From: Silvimonas iriomotensis
GTDB taxonomy: Bacteria; Pseudomonadota; Gammaproteobacteria; Burkholderiales; Chitinibacteraceae
Assembly: GCF_014645535.1 (NCBI RefSeq)
Contig: NZ_BMLX01000007.1
Location: forward strand, 62,001 to 126,000
Reading direction: 5' to 3'
DNA length: 64,000 nucleotides
Shown: piece by piece, positions 54,960 through 62,030 of the stretch
Position numbering within the stretch: the first letter of the stretch is position 1
How the letters are laid out: the number at the start of each line of letters is the position of its first letter
Made by a program: the position numbers and the translations under genes
The notes under the pieces: generated by a model
What the model saw: the letters and a program-made list of their open reading frames with translations, nothing else
Databases searched by the model: none
Told to the model about the DNA's origin: nothing

Positions 54960-55421
54960 ATGACAACCGATATCCAGTGGCACTGGTTCCAGTTTGCCGA
55001 CTTCGACCCCGCCACCTTCTACGCCTACCTCAAGCTGCGCCAGGACGTGTTCGTGATCGAACAGACGTGTATTTACCCCGACCTGGATGATCTGGACCAG
55101 CCGTCCTGGCACCTTGTCGGCCGGCGCGAGGGCCGCGTAGTGGCTGCCCTGCGCATTGTGCCGCCTGGCCTGAAATACGCTGAACCGTCGATTGGCCGCG
55201 TCGTCGTCGCCGCCGAAGCGCGCAAGGGCGGCATGGGCAAATTGCTGGTGGCCGAGGGCTTGCGCCAGTCTGCTGCACTGTGGCCAGGCCAGGGCAACCG
55301 CATCGGCGCACAAGCCCACCTGCAAAAGATGTACGGCGCGCTGGGTTTTGTCACCGTCGGCCAGCAATACGACGAAGACGGCATCCCGCATGTGGATATG
55401 CTCTGGCAGCAACCGGCTTGA
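54960..55421 (+). CDS. elaA: ElaA-like GNAT acetyltransferase
   Basis: A 153-residue GNAT-fold protein matching the ElaA family (KLRQDVFVIEQTCIYPDLDDLDQPSWHL, ALRIVPPGLKYAEPSIGRVVVA, read in pieces; then KGGMGKLLVAEGLRQ, the acetyl-CoA loop). The acceptor substrate is unknown. The start at 54960 is preferred over a longer frame that would begin inside argH and cross the terminator. Confidence 0.88.
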   Translation: MTTDIQWHWFQFADFDPATFYAYLKLRQDVFVIEQTCIYPDLDDLDQPSWHLVGRREGRVVAALRIVPPGLKYAEPSIGRVVVAAEARKGGMGKLLVAEGLRQSAALWPGQGNRIGAQAHLQKMYGALGFVTVGQQYDEDGIPHVDMLWQQPA

Positions 55422-55478
55422 CACACGGCGGCGCGGGTTCGACCATGAACCGGTCTTTCCCTGCCCCCACCTCCCGCC

Positions 55479-56093
55479 ATGTCTACCTCCCGCCTTGAAC
55501 AAGCCCGCCGCCTGCTCGCCGTTGCCCAGACCGGGCTGGCCTATGGCAAAGACAAGTTTGATATCCAGCGTTTTGAAGAGATTGCCGCCATTGCCCACGC
55601 GCAAATGGCAGAGTTGATTGGCGATACCACGGCCGAAGACGTCGCCCGCATCTTCATGCCGGAAGCCGGCTACGCCAATCCCAAGCTCGATGTGCGTGCC
55701 GCCGTGTTCAGCGACAACAAGATCCTGCTGGTGCGTGAAATGAGCGATGGCTTGTGGACACTGCCCGGCGGCTGGGCCGATGTCGGCGCCTCTCCTGCCC
55801 AGTGCGCCGCGCGCGAGGTGCTGGAAGAAGCCGGTTACGTGGTACGTATCACACGCTTTCTCAAGCTCATCGACATGCTTCTGCATCCGCACCCGGTGAT
55901 GCCGTTTCATATCTGGAAACTGGTGTTTGAGGGCGAGATCACGGCCCAGGCCAGGCCGGATGGCATCGAAACCGATGGTGTCGCATTCTTTGCCGAAGAC
56001 GCGTTGCCGCCGCTTTCTTTGGGCCGCATTTTGCCGGAACAGATTGCCCGGCTGTTCGCGCTGCACAGAAACGGCCAGGTCGAATTCGACTAG
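55479..56093 (+). CDS. NUDIX hydrolase with N-terminal helical extension
   Basis: A 204-residue NUDIX hydrolase of the type with an N-terminal helical nucleotide-binding extension (about residues 1-60, RRLLAVAQTGLAYGKDKFDIQRFEEIAAIA). The NUDIX box reads GWADVGASPAQCAAREVLEEAGY. The REVLEEAG part is intact, but the first glutamate of the consensus (G-x5-E) is alanine. Likely substrates are sugar nucleotides or nucleoside diphosphate derivatives; which one is unknown. It follows elaA in the same direction. Confidence 0.86.
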   Translation: MSTSRLEQARRLLAVAQTGLAYGKDKFDIQRFEEIAAIAHAQMAELIGDTTAEDVARIFMPEAGYANPKLDVRAAVFSDNKILLVREMSDGLWTLPGGWADVGASPAQCAAREVLEEAGYVVRITRFLKLIDMLLHPHPVMPFHIWKLVFEGEITAQARPDGIETDGVAFFAEDALPPLSLGRILPEQIARLFALHRNGQVEFD

Positions 56094-56175
56094 AACCCGC
56101 CCAAAGCCGCGCCCACCATGGACACGCCACGTCAATCAGGCAAAAATGGAGCTTTGGCGAAACCTGCGTTCCGAC

Positions 56176-56916
56176 ATGCCCACCCTGCTTAGCGTCAACC
56201 TGAACAAGATCGCCCTGATCCGCAATTCACGCGGGCGGGATTACCCCTCGGTCGAGCACTTCGCCCGGATTGCCCTGGATAACGGGGCGCGCGGCGTCAC
56301 CATCCACCCGCGTCCGGATCAACGCCACGCCCGCAACGCCGACGCCCTGGCCCTGGCGGCGCTGGTCAAGCAATACCCAGGCGCGGAACTGAATATTGAA
56401 GGCTATCCATCGCGTGAGTTTCTGGATGTGGTGCTGCAATCGCGCCCGGCCCAGTGCACGCTGGTGCCCGATGAGCCGGGCCAGATCACCTCTGATCATG
56501 GCTGGAACATTCGCGAGCGGATGGCATTTCTTAAAGGCGTGGTGGCAGAACTGCAAGCGGCCGGGGTACGTGTGAGCCTGTTTGTGGATCCGGACCCGGA
56601 ACAAGTGGCCCTGGCGCCACAAACCGGAGCAGACCGCGTCGAGTTGTATACCGAGGATTACGCCGTCAAACACAGCGAAGGCACGCATGCCAGCGTGATC
56701 GACCAATACGTGAAAGCCGGTGAAGCCGCAGTCAAAGCCGGCCTGGGGTTGAACGCGGGACATGATCTGAACCTCGTCAACCTGGCCGATTTTCTGGCCG
56801 CCGTGCGCGGCGTGGAAGAAGTCTCGATTGGCCACGCCTTGACGGTGGAAGCGCTGGAGCAGGGCTATGCCAGCGTAGTGCGCCAGTACGTGGCCATCTG
56901 CAAGGCGGCGGGGTAA
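56176..56916 (+). CDS. pdxJ: Pyridoxine 5'-phosphate synthase
   Basis: A 246-residue TIM-barrel enzyme of the PdxJ family. Landmarks are LLSVNLNKIALIRNSRG, GARGVTIHPRPDQRH, CTLVPDEPGQITSDHGW, VSLFVDPDPEQV and LGLNAGHDLNLVNL. It condenses 1-deoxyxylulose 5-phosphate with amino-acetone 3-phosphate to make pyridoxine 5'-phosphate. The start at 56176 aligns with the family N-terminus; an ATG at 56146 with a weak AGG ahead of it would add ten residues. It is unusually placed next to a MOSC gene rather than recO/acpS. Confidence 0.92.
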   Translation: MPTLLSVNLNKIALIRNSRGRDYPSVEHFARIALDNGARGVTIHPRPDQRHARNADALALAALVKQYPGAELNIEGYPSREFLDVVLQSRPAQCTLVPDEPGQITSDHGWNIRERMAFLKGVVAELQAAGVRVSLFVDPDPEQVALAPQTGADRVELYTEDYAVKHSEGTHASVIDQYVKAGEAAVKAGLGLNAGHDLNLVNLADFLAAVRGVEEVSIGHALTVEALEQGYASVVRQYVAICKAAG

Positions 56917-56923
56917 TCCGCCC

Positions 56924-57466
56924 ATGCAGGCCACGGTCAGCCATGTCAGCCAGAGCCCGGCCCATACCTTCAGCAAGCCCAATGCCGATTGCATCCGCTT
57001 GTTGGCCGGCCTGGGCGTAGAAGGCGATGCCCACATGGGCGTTACGGTAAAACACCGCTCCCGCGTGGCCGCGGACCCGACCCAGCCCAATCTGCGCCAG
57101 GTGCATTTGATCCAGGGCGAACTGCACGACGAACTGGCCAGTGCCGGTTTTACGCTGCAACCGGGCGAGATGGGCGAAAACATCACCACGCGCGGCATTG
57201 ATCTGTTGTCGCTGCCGCGCGGCGCGCAATTGCAGATCGGCGCCGGGGTGGTGGTGGAAATCACCGGGCTGCGCAACCCCTGCGGTCAGCTGGATCATCA
57301 CCGCAAAGGGCTGACAGCGGCGGTCCTGAGCCGTGACGCCGAAGGCAACCTGGTCCGCAAAGCCGGTGTGATGGCCATTGTGCTTGCGGGCGGCGAAGTG
57401 CGGCCTGGCGACAGCATCTCCGTCTGCCTGCCGCCGTTACCGCACCACAAACTGGAACGCGTCTGA
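56924..57466 (+). CDS. MOSC-domain protein (molybdenum cofactor sulfurase C-terminal type)
   Basis: A 180-residue stand-alone MOSC domain. The conserved cysteine that can carry sulfur lies in GLRNPCGQLDHHRKGL; GLGVEGDAHMGVTVKH and PGEMGENITTRGIDLLSL are family-typical. Such proteins bind molybdopterin cofactor or move sulfur, but no molybdoenzyme gene is nearby. It starts seven bases after pdxJ and is probably co-transcribed. Confidence 0.88.
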   Translation: MQATVSHVSQSPAHTFSKPNADCIRLLAGLGVEGDAHMGVTVKHRSRVAADPTQPNLRQVHLIQGELHDELASAGFTLQPGEMGENITTRGIDLLSLPRGAQLQIGAGVVVEITGLRNPCGQLDHHRKGLTAAVLSRDAEGNLVRKAGVMAIVLAGGEVRPGDSISVCLPPLPHHKLERV

Positions 57467-57471
57467 ACGGC

Positions 57472-57501
57472 AAAAAAAACGGGCGCCAATGCGCCCGTTT
57501 T
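57472..57501. terminator. Bidirectional terminator after the MOSC gene
   Basis: ACGGGCGC and GCGCCCGT with a CAAT loop, flanked by an A-run and TTTTG, between convergent genes. Confidence 0.88.
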
Positions 57502-57522
57502 GTATGTGTCCTGTGTGCCCGC

Positions 57523-58095
57523 TCAGTCGGCCAGTGCCGCCAGCACCTCTGCCGTGCTGCGTACATGCGACAATCGCGGAAAGATCACCTGCATGGCGAA
57601 GTTGTGGTGTTCTGCGCTGCCACCACTGCATGCGTCTTCGGCCACCACGGCAGCGTAACCATGCTCCCAGGCCGCGCGCAGCGTCGATTCCACGCCGATA
57701 TTGGTCGAGATCCCTGCCAGCACGATGGTCTTGATGCCACGGCGGCGCAGTTGCAGATCAAGCTCGGTCCCGTAAAACGCGCCCCACTGACGCTTGACGA
57801 TCTTGATATCCTGTTCGGTAACGTTCAGTTCGGGGGCAAACGTCATCCAGTTTTCCGGCAGCGCTCTGGCCGGCGCAGCCTGATCGACGGGTTGCTTGAG
57901 GGCATCGGCAAAATCATCGGCCCAACCCACACGCACCAGTACCACCGGCGCGTTCAGTTCACGAAAGCGTCTGGCCAGTTGCGCACCATGATCCACCACG
58001 GTCTGGGCGGTGTGCGGGCCACCCGCGAACGGCAAGATGCCTTGCTGCAAGTCAATCAGCACCAAGGCAGTTGTTGCTGGATCAAGCTTTACCAT
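57523..58095 (-). CDS. YecD-like isochorismatase-fold protein lacking the catalytic cysteine
   Basis: A 190-residue cysteine-hydrolase (isochorismatase) fold. Asp and Lys positions are present ([35 protein letters not shown]). However, the usual T-N-x-C-V motif reads [22 protein letters not shown], so the nucleophile cysteine is glycine. E. coli YecD has the same [11 protein letters not shown] replacement, so this is a subfamily trait rather than a sequence error. The activity is unknown. It is divergent from a TetR regulator that probably controls it. Confidence 0.86.
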   Translation of the reverse strand: MVKLDPATTALVLIDLQQGILPFAGGPHTAQTVVDHGAQLARRFRELNAPVVLVRVGWADDFADALKQPVDQAAPARALPENWMTFAPELNVTEQDIKIVKRQWGAFYGTELDLQLRRRGIKTIVLAGISTNIGVESTLRAAWEHGYAAVVAEDACSGGSAEHHNFAMQVIFPRLSHVRSTAEVLAALAD

Positions 58096-58116
58096 GTTGT
58101 TTCGCTCCGTCTAATA

Positions 58117-58134
58117 TGTGAGGAACTCCTCACA
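58117..58134. promoter_or_regulatory. TetR-type operator
   Basis: TGTGAGGAACTCCTCACA is a palindrome of two perfect 8-bp arms with a 2-base spacer. A degenerate second copy (TGAGGATGGACTCACA) overlaps the TetR start codon at 58147-58162. It lies between the divergent yecD-like and tetR-like genes. Confidence 0.75.
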
Positions 58135-58145
58135 AAACAGAGTAT

Positions 58146-58775
58146 ATGAGGATGGACTCACAAAACGCAAGTATGACCGCCAGAAAACCGCAACGCGAAC
58201 GTGGACGCCTGCGCGTCGCCGCCTTGCTGGAAGCCGCGGACCAGCTCTTTGCCAGCAAAGGCTACGAGGCCACGACCATGACCGAGATCGCCGCGCAGGC
58301 AGGCTCTTCCATTGGTTCGTTGTATCAGTTTTTCCCGACCAAGGAACACGTGGCCGACGCAGTGCTGACCGACCATGCGGCCGATTTGTACCAGCGCATG
58401 ACCGCGCTGACCCAGCAAGCAGAGCAATGGTCGGTGGCTGAAACCGCGCAAAACCTGTTCTCGGCGCTGATCCAGTTCCGCGCGGCCCACCCGGCCTTTG
58501 CCGTGCTGGTCGAAGCCCGTGGCGCGCCGCCGGTGAAAGCCATGGGCGTGCGCCAGAAAATGCGCGAGCACGTGCTCAATATCCTGCGCCTGAAAGCGCC
58601 AGAGCGCTCAGACGAGGCACTCATGCCCGTGGCCGTGGTGGTCTTGCAGATCATGAAGGCGGCCGTGGCCCTCAACAGCGAAGAAGACCTGCCCACCCGC
58701 CGCCCCGCGCTGGATGAAATGCGCGACATGCTGGCGTTCTGGCTGGTCAACCGCTTGTCCGCAGGGCAGCCGTAA
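58146..58775 (+). CDS. TetR-family transcriptional regulator
   Basis: A 209-residue TetR-type repressor. The HTH is ALLEAADQLFASKGYEATTMTEIAAQAGSSIGSLYQFFPTKEHV (read in pieces, about residues 26-70), with a helical ligand domain after it. It is divergent from the yecD-like gene, and a clear palindromic operator lies between them. ATG at 58146 is used; the ATG six bases later is equally possible. Confidence 0.9.
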   Translation: MRMDSQNASMTARKPQRERGRLRVAALLEAADQLFASKGYEATTMTEIAAQAGSSIGSLYQFFPTKEHVADAVLTDHAADLYQRMTALTQQAEQWSVAETAQNLFSALIQFRAAHPAFAVLVEARGAPPVKAMGVRQKMREHVLNILRLKAPERSDEALMPVAVVVLQIMKAAVALNSEEDLPTRRPALDEMRDMLAFWLVNRLSAGQP

Positions 58776-58809
58776 GCCCTGGGTGGGGTAATACTCAACA
58801 TTCTGAGAA

Positions 58810-58823
58810 TTGACCCCGATCAA
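58810..58823. promoter_or_regulatory. FNR/ANR-type box of the nrdD promoter
   Basis: TTGACCCCGATCAA matches TTGAT-N4-ATCAA at 9 of 10 positions. Placed at -41.5 it would start transcription near 58858, with CAATAT (58846-58851) as the -10 hexamer. Confidence 0.65.
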
Positions 58824-58845
58824 CACCCCTCAACACGACAAACCC

Positions 58846-58886
58846 CAATATCTTGTGCTGAAACCCGACCAGACAACAAGATATTG
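58846..58886. promoter_or_regulatory. Phased pair of NrdR-type boxes before nrdD
   Basis: CAATATCTTG (58846-58855) and CAAGATATTG (58877-58886) are exact inverted copies, 31 bp centre to centre (three helical turns). This spacing and sequence resemble paired NrdR boxes that repress ribonucleotide-reductase operons. The first box overlaps the predicted -10 element. Confidence 0.75.
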
Positions 58887-58895
58887 AGGTAAGCC

Positions 58896-60896
58896 GTGCA
58901 TAGCCAGCCCATCCACGTCCGCAAACGCGACGGCCGCATTGTCCCTTTTGATGCAGAACGCATCACGCGTGCCCTGCTGGCCGCAGCACAATACAGCGGC
59001 GAGTTTGATCTTGCGGCGGCGCAAGCGCTGGGAGACAAGGTCACACGGCGCCTTGCCCAGACCGGCTTGACCAGTCCGGGCATTGAAATCATCCAGGATC
59101 ATGTGGAAGAAGCCCTGCTGGAACAGGGTTATCTGAAGACCGCGCGGGCATACATCACCTGGCGCAGCCAGCACGCCCGCTTGCGCTCTGACACCCGCAC
59201 CGTGGTCGATGTTGAGGCCAGCATCAATGAATACCTCAACCAGTCAGACTGGCGCATCAACGCCAATGCCAACCAGGGCTGGAGCCTGGGCGGGCTGATC
59301 CTCAATACCAGTGGCAAGGTGATCGCCAACTACTGGCTGAATCATGTTTACCCGCCGGAAATCGGCGCCGCCCACCGCTCTGGCGCCCTCCATATTCATG
59401 ATCTGGACATGCTCTCGGGCTATTGCGCCGGGTGGTCCCTGCGCCGGCTGCTGCATGAAGGTTTCAACGGCGTCCCGGGCAAGGTGGAAGCCAAAGCGCC
59501 CCGGCATATGTCGTCGGCCATTGGCCAGATCGTCAATTTCCTGGGCACTTTGCAAAACGAATGGGCCGGCGCACAGGCGTTTTCCTCGTTCGATACCTAT
59601 ATGGCGCCGTTCGTGCGCGTGGATGAGCTGAGCTACACCCAGGTCAAACAGTACATCCAGGAACTGATCTACAACCTGAACGTGCCCAGCCGCTGGGGCA
59701 CGCAGACGCCGTTTACCAACCTGACTTTCGACTGGACCTGCCCGGCTGATCTGCGCGAACAGATTCCGTACGTGGGCGGTGTGGAAATGCCGTTTACCTA
59801 CGGCGAGCTGCAAGCAGAAATGGACATGATCAACCGCGCCTACATCGAAGTCATGATGGAAGGCGATGCGCTGGGCCGCGTGTTCACCTTTCCCATTCCC
59901 ACCTACAACATCACGCCTGACTTCGACTGGGATCACGCCAATACGGCCTTGCTGTTTGAAATGACGGCCAAATACGGCCTGCCGTATTTCCAGAATTTCC
60001 TGAACAGTGATCTGGAGCCACACATGGTGCGATCCATGTGCTGCCGGTTGCAGCTGGATCTGCGAGAACTGCTCAAACGCGGCAATGGCTTGTTTGGCTC
60101 TGCCGAACAGACCGGCAGCCTGGGTGTGGTCACGCTGAACTGCGCCCGGATCGGCTATGAATTCCGGGGCGATGAGCCAGGCCTGTTTGCCCGTATCGAC
60201 GAGCTGATGGACCTGGGCAAACAAAGCCTGGAGATCAAACGCAAGCTGATCCAGCGCCTGATCGATGGCGGGCTTTATCCGTACACCAAGCGCTACCTGG
60301 GCACCTTGCGCAATCACTTCAGCACGCTGGGCGTGAATGGCGTCAACGAAATGATCCGCAATTTCACCGGCGACGCGGACGACATCACCACTGCCTACGG
60401 TTATGACCTGGCCACACGCTTGATGGATCACATCCGCGACACCATGACGCGCTTCCAGGAGGAAACCGGCCATCTGTACAACCTGGAAGCCACGCCGGCC
60501 GAAGGCACCACCTATCGCTTTGCCAAAGAAGACAAACGCCGCTACCCGGACATTCTGCAGGCCGGCACCCCGGAGCAGCCGTATTACACCAACTCCACCC
60601 AGTTGCCCGTGGGTTTCACCGACGACCCGTTCGAGGCGCTGGAGCGCCAGGATGCGCTTCAACGCAAGTACACCGGTGGCACCGTGCTGCATCTGTACAT
60701 GAACGAGGCCATCTCGTCGGCCGATGCCTGCCGCACCCTGGTCCGCCGCGCACTCACGCGCTTCAGGCTGCCGTACATCACCGTGTCGCCCACGTTCTCG
60801 ATCTGCCCCAAGCACGGCTATCTGAGCGGCCATCACGAGTTCTGCCCCAAGTGCGACCAGGAATTGCTGGCCGCGAAACCGGTTTGCTGCAACTAG
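58896..60896 (+). CDS. nrdD: Anaerobic (class III) ribonucleoside-triphosphate reductase, main subunit without radical loop
   Basis: A 666-residue class III reductase. The N-terminal ATP-cone (VRKRDGRIVPFDAERITRALLAAA, about 1-95) is followed by the ten-stranded catalytic barrel. Conserved points include HIHDLDMLSGYCAGWSL (first active-site cysteine), SRWGTQTPFTNLTFDW and RSMCCRLQLD (candidate thiyl-radical cysteine region). The C-terminus carries a zinc-site-like pair CPKH...CPKC and ends ...VCCN. The usual glycyl-radical motif (RVxGY) is absent from this ORF; it is encoded 84 bases downstream. It reduces ribonucleotides when oxygen is absent. FNR and NrdR boxes lie upstream. Confidence 0.9.
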   Translation: MHSQPIHVRKRDGRIVPFDAERITRALLAAAQYSGEFDLAAAQALGDKVTRRLAQTGLTSPGIEIIQDHVEEALLEQGYLKTARAYITWRSQHARLRSDTRTVVDVEASINEYLNQSDWRINANANQGWSLGGLILNTSGKVIANYWLNHVYPPEIGAAHRSGALHIHDLDMLSGYCAGWSLRRLLHEGFNGVPGKVEAKAPRHMSSAIGQIVNFLGTLQNEWAGAQAFSSFDTYMAPFVRVDELSYTQVKQYIQELIYNLNVPSRWGTQTPFTNLTFDWTCPADLREQIPYVGGVEMPFTYGELQAEMDMINRAYIEVMMEGDALGRVFTFPIPTYNITPDFDWDHANTALLFEMTAKYGLPYFQNFLNSDLEPHMVRSMCCRLQLDLRELLKRGNGLFGSAEQTGSLGVVTLNCARIGYEFRGDEPGLFARIDELMDLGKQSLEIKRKLIQRLIDGGLYPYTKRYLGTLRNHFSTLGVNGVNEMIRNFTGDADDITTAYGYDLATRLMDHIRDTMTRFQEETGHLYNLEATPAEGTTYRFAKEDKRRYPDILQAGTPEQPYYTNSTQLPVGFTDDPFEALERQDALQRKYTGGTVLHLYMNEAISSADACRTLVRRALTRFRLPYITVSPTFSICPKHGYLSGHHEFCPKCDQELLAAKPVCCN

Positions 60897-60901
60897 CAGC
60901 G

Positions 60902-60940
60902 ACGCGGCCGGCGATTGCCACGGAATACCGGCCGCGTTCT
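60902..60940 (+). terminator. Terminator-like hairpin between nrdD and the radical-domain gene
   Basis: ACGCGGCCGG (60902-60911) and CCGGCCGCGT (60928-60937) form a perfect 10-bp GC-rich stem with a 16-base loop, followed by TCTTTTTC. It lies inside an apparent operon, so partial termination would lower expression of the radical subunit and activase relative to nrdD. Confidence 0.65.
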
Positions 60941-60980
60941 TTTTCTACCGCTTGCCCCCGCCATCCCCCGGAGAACCTGC

Positions 60981-61169
60981 ATGAACGATCACGCCACCCA
61001 AACCGTCATCCACACCGCAACCCGTGCCAGCGTCGCGCTCAAGCAAGAAGAGCGCACACGCTGCGAAGTCTGGACGCGCGTCATGGGTTACCACCGCCCC
61101 GTGTCGGCCTTCAATATTGGCAAGCAAGGTGAATTCAAGGAACGCCAGTTCTTCAAGGAACGGCCATGA
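60981..61169 (+). CDS. Separate glycyl-radical C-terminal domain of NrdD
   Basis: A 62-residue ORF with its own GGAG ribosome site 7 bases before the ATG. It carries TRVMGYHRPVSAFNIGKQGE, which matches the glycyl-radical segment that normally ends NrdD (RVxGYxxPVxxFNxGKxxEF). The radical glycine would be Gly36. The ORF is in the same frame as nrdD, separated by one amber codon and a 28-codon Arg/Pro-rich linker that includes a terminator hairpin. The last codons overlap the nrdG start (ATGA). It should associate with NrdD to rebuild an active enzyme. This is inferred from sequence only. Confidence 0.8.
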   Translation: MNDHATQTVIHTATRASVALKQEERTRCEVWTRVMGYHRPVSAFNIGKQGEFKERQFFKERP

Positions 61170-61891
61170 CCGACGAAGCACATGCCCGCACGCCGCCCAA
61201 GCTGGGTGGCGTGGTGCCGTTTTCCAGTTGCGACTATCCGGGCCATCTGGCCTGCGTCGTGTTTATCTCTGGCTGCCCCTGGCGTTGCCATTATTGTCAT
61301 AACCCGCATCTGCAAAGCCGCCGCAAACAAGCCAGCAGTCCCACCTGGGATGACACGCTGGCCTGGCTGCACGGCCGGCGCGGCTTGCTGGATGCCGTAG
61401 TGTTCTGCGGCGGCGAACCGCTGGCGGAATACTGGCTGCCCCACATGATGAAACAAGTGCGGGAGCTGGGTTTCCGGGTTGCCCTGCATACCGGCGGCGC
61501 GTATCCGGCGCGGCTCAAGCAATGTCTGCCGCTGCTTGACTGGGTCGGGTTCGACGTCAAAGCCCCCTTCGCCAGTTACGAAGCCGTCACCCAGGTTCGG
61601 CACAGCGGCAAATCCGCGCGCGAATCACTGCATTTGCTGATCGAGAGCGGCGTGGAATTCGAATGCCGCACCACCATCCACCCCGCCCTGCATGATGAAA
61701 CCGCCCTGCTGCAACTGGCCGGCACACTCGCCGTGCAAGGCGTAGAGGATTTCGTGCTGCAGCCGTTCCGCGCCTCAGGTTGTGCCAGCCCGTTGTTGCT
61801 GCAACAGGCAATCCCACCGGACTGGCCTGGTGACGCCACCCTGGCGCGCTTGCGGCGCGTGCTGCCGCGCACGTCGATCCGTACGCATTAG
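61166..61891 (+). CDS. nrdG: Radical-SAM activase of anaerobic ribonucleotide reductase
   Basis: A 241-residue radical-SAM enzyme. The cluster motif is SGCPWRCHYCHNPHL (C-x3-C-x2-C); the SAM-binding GGEP lies in VVFCGGEPL. It is longer than E. coli NrdG (about 154) and resembles the longer pyruvate-formate-lyase-activase-like NrdG group. It generates the glycyl radical using SAM, here presumably on the separate 62-residue subunit. The ATG overlaps the stop of that subunit's gene, so the two are translationally coupled. Confidence 0.93.
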   Translation: MTDEAHARTPPKLGGVVPFSSCDYPGHLACVVFISGCPWRCHYCHNPHLQSRRKQASSPTWDDTLAWLHGRRGLLDAVVFCGGEPLAEYWLPHMMKQVRELGFRVALHTGGAYPARLKQCLPLLDWVGFDVKAPFASYEAVTQVRHSGKSARESLHLLIESGVEFECRTTIHPALHDETALLQLAGTLAVQGVEDFVLQPFRASGCASPLLLQQAIPPDWPGDATLARLRRVLPRTSIRTH

Positions 61892-61943
61892 TGACATCGC
61901 TTTTGGTGATTTGTATACACGGCATCATCTCTGCAATGACGCT

Positions 61944-61957
61944 TTGATCTGAATCAA
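61944..61957. promoter_or_regulatory. Perfect FNR/ANR box before the nitronate-monooxygenase-like gene
   Basis: TTGATCTGAATCAA matches TTGAT-N4-ATCAA exactly, centred 80 bases before the next start codon. Confidence 0.72.
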
Positions 61958-62030
61958 AATCAAACCAGAGACAAACCCGCAGACTCCCCGCTCTTAACCA
62001 GGAATCGCCATCAAGGCGGGAGACTTTCCC

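Noticed and set aside
60894-61169. Simple nonsense mutation or sequencing error in nrdD
   Set aside because: Not fully excluded. The downstream ORF has its own ribosome site and ATG, the linker contains a terminator hairpin, and its translation does not look like protein, so a natural split is favoured.
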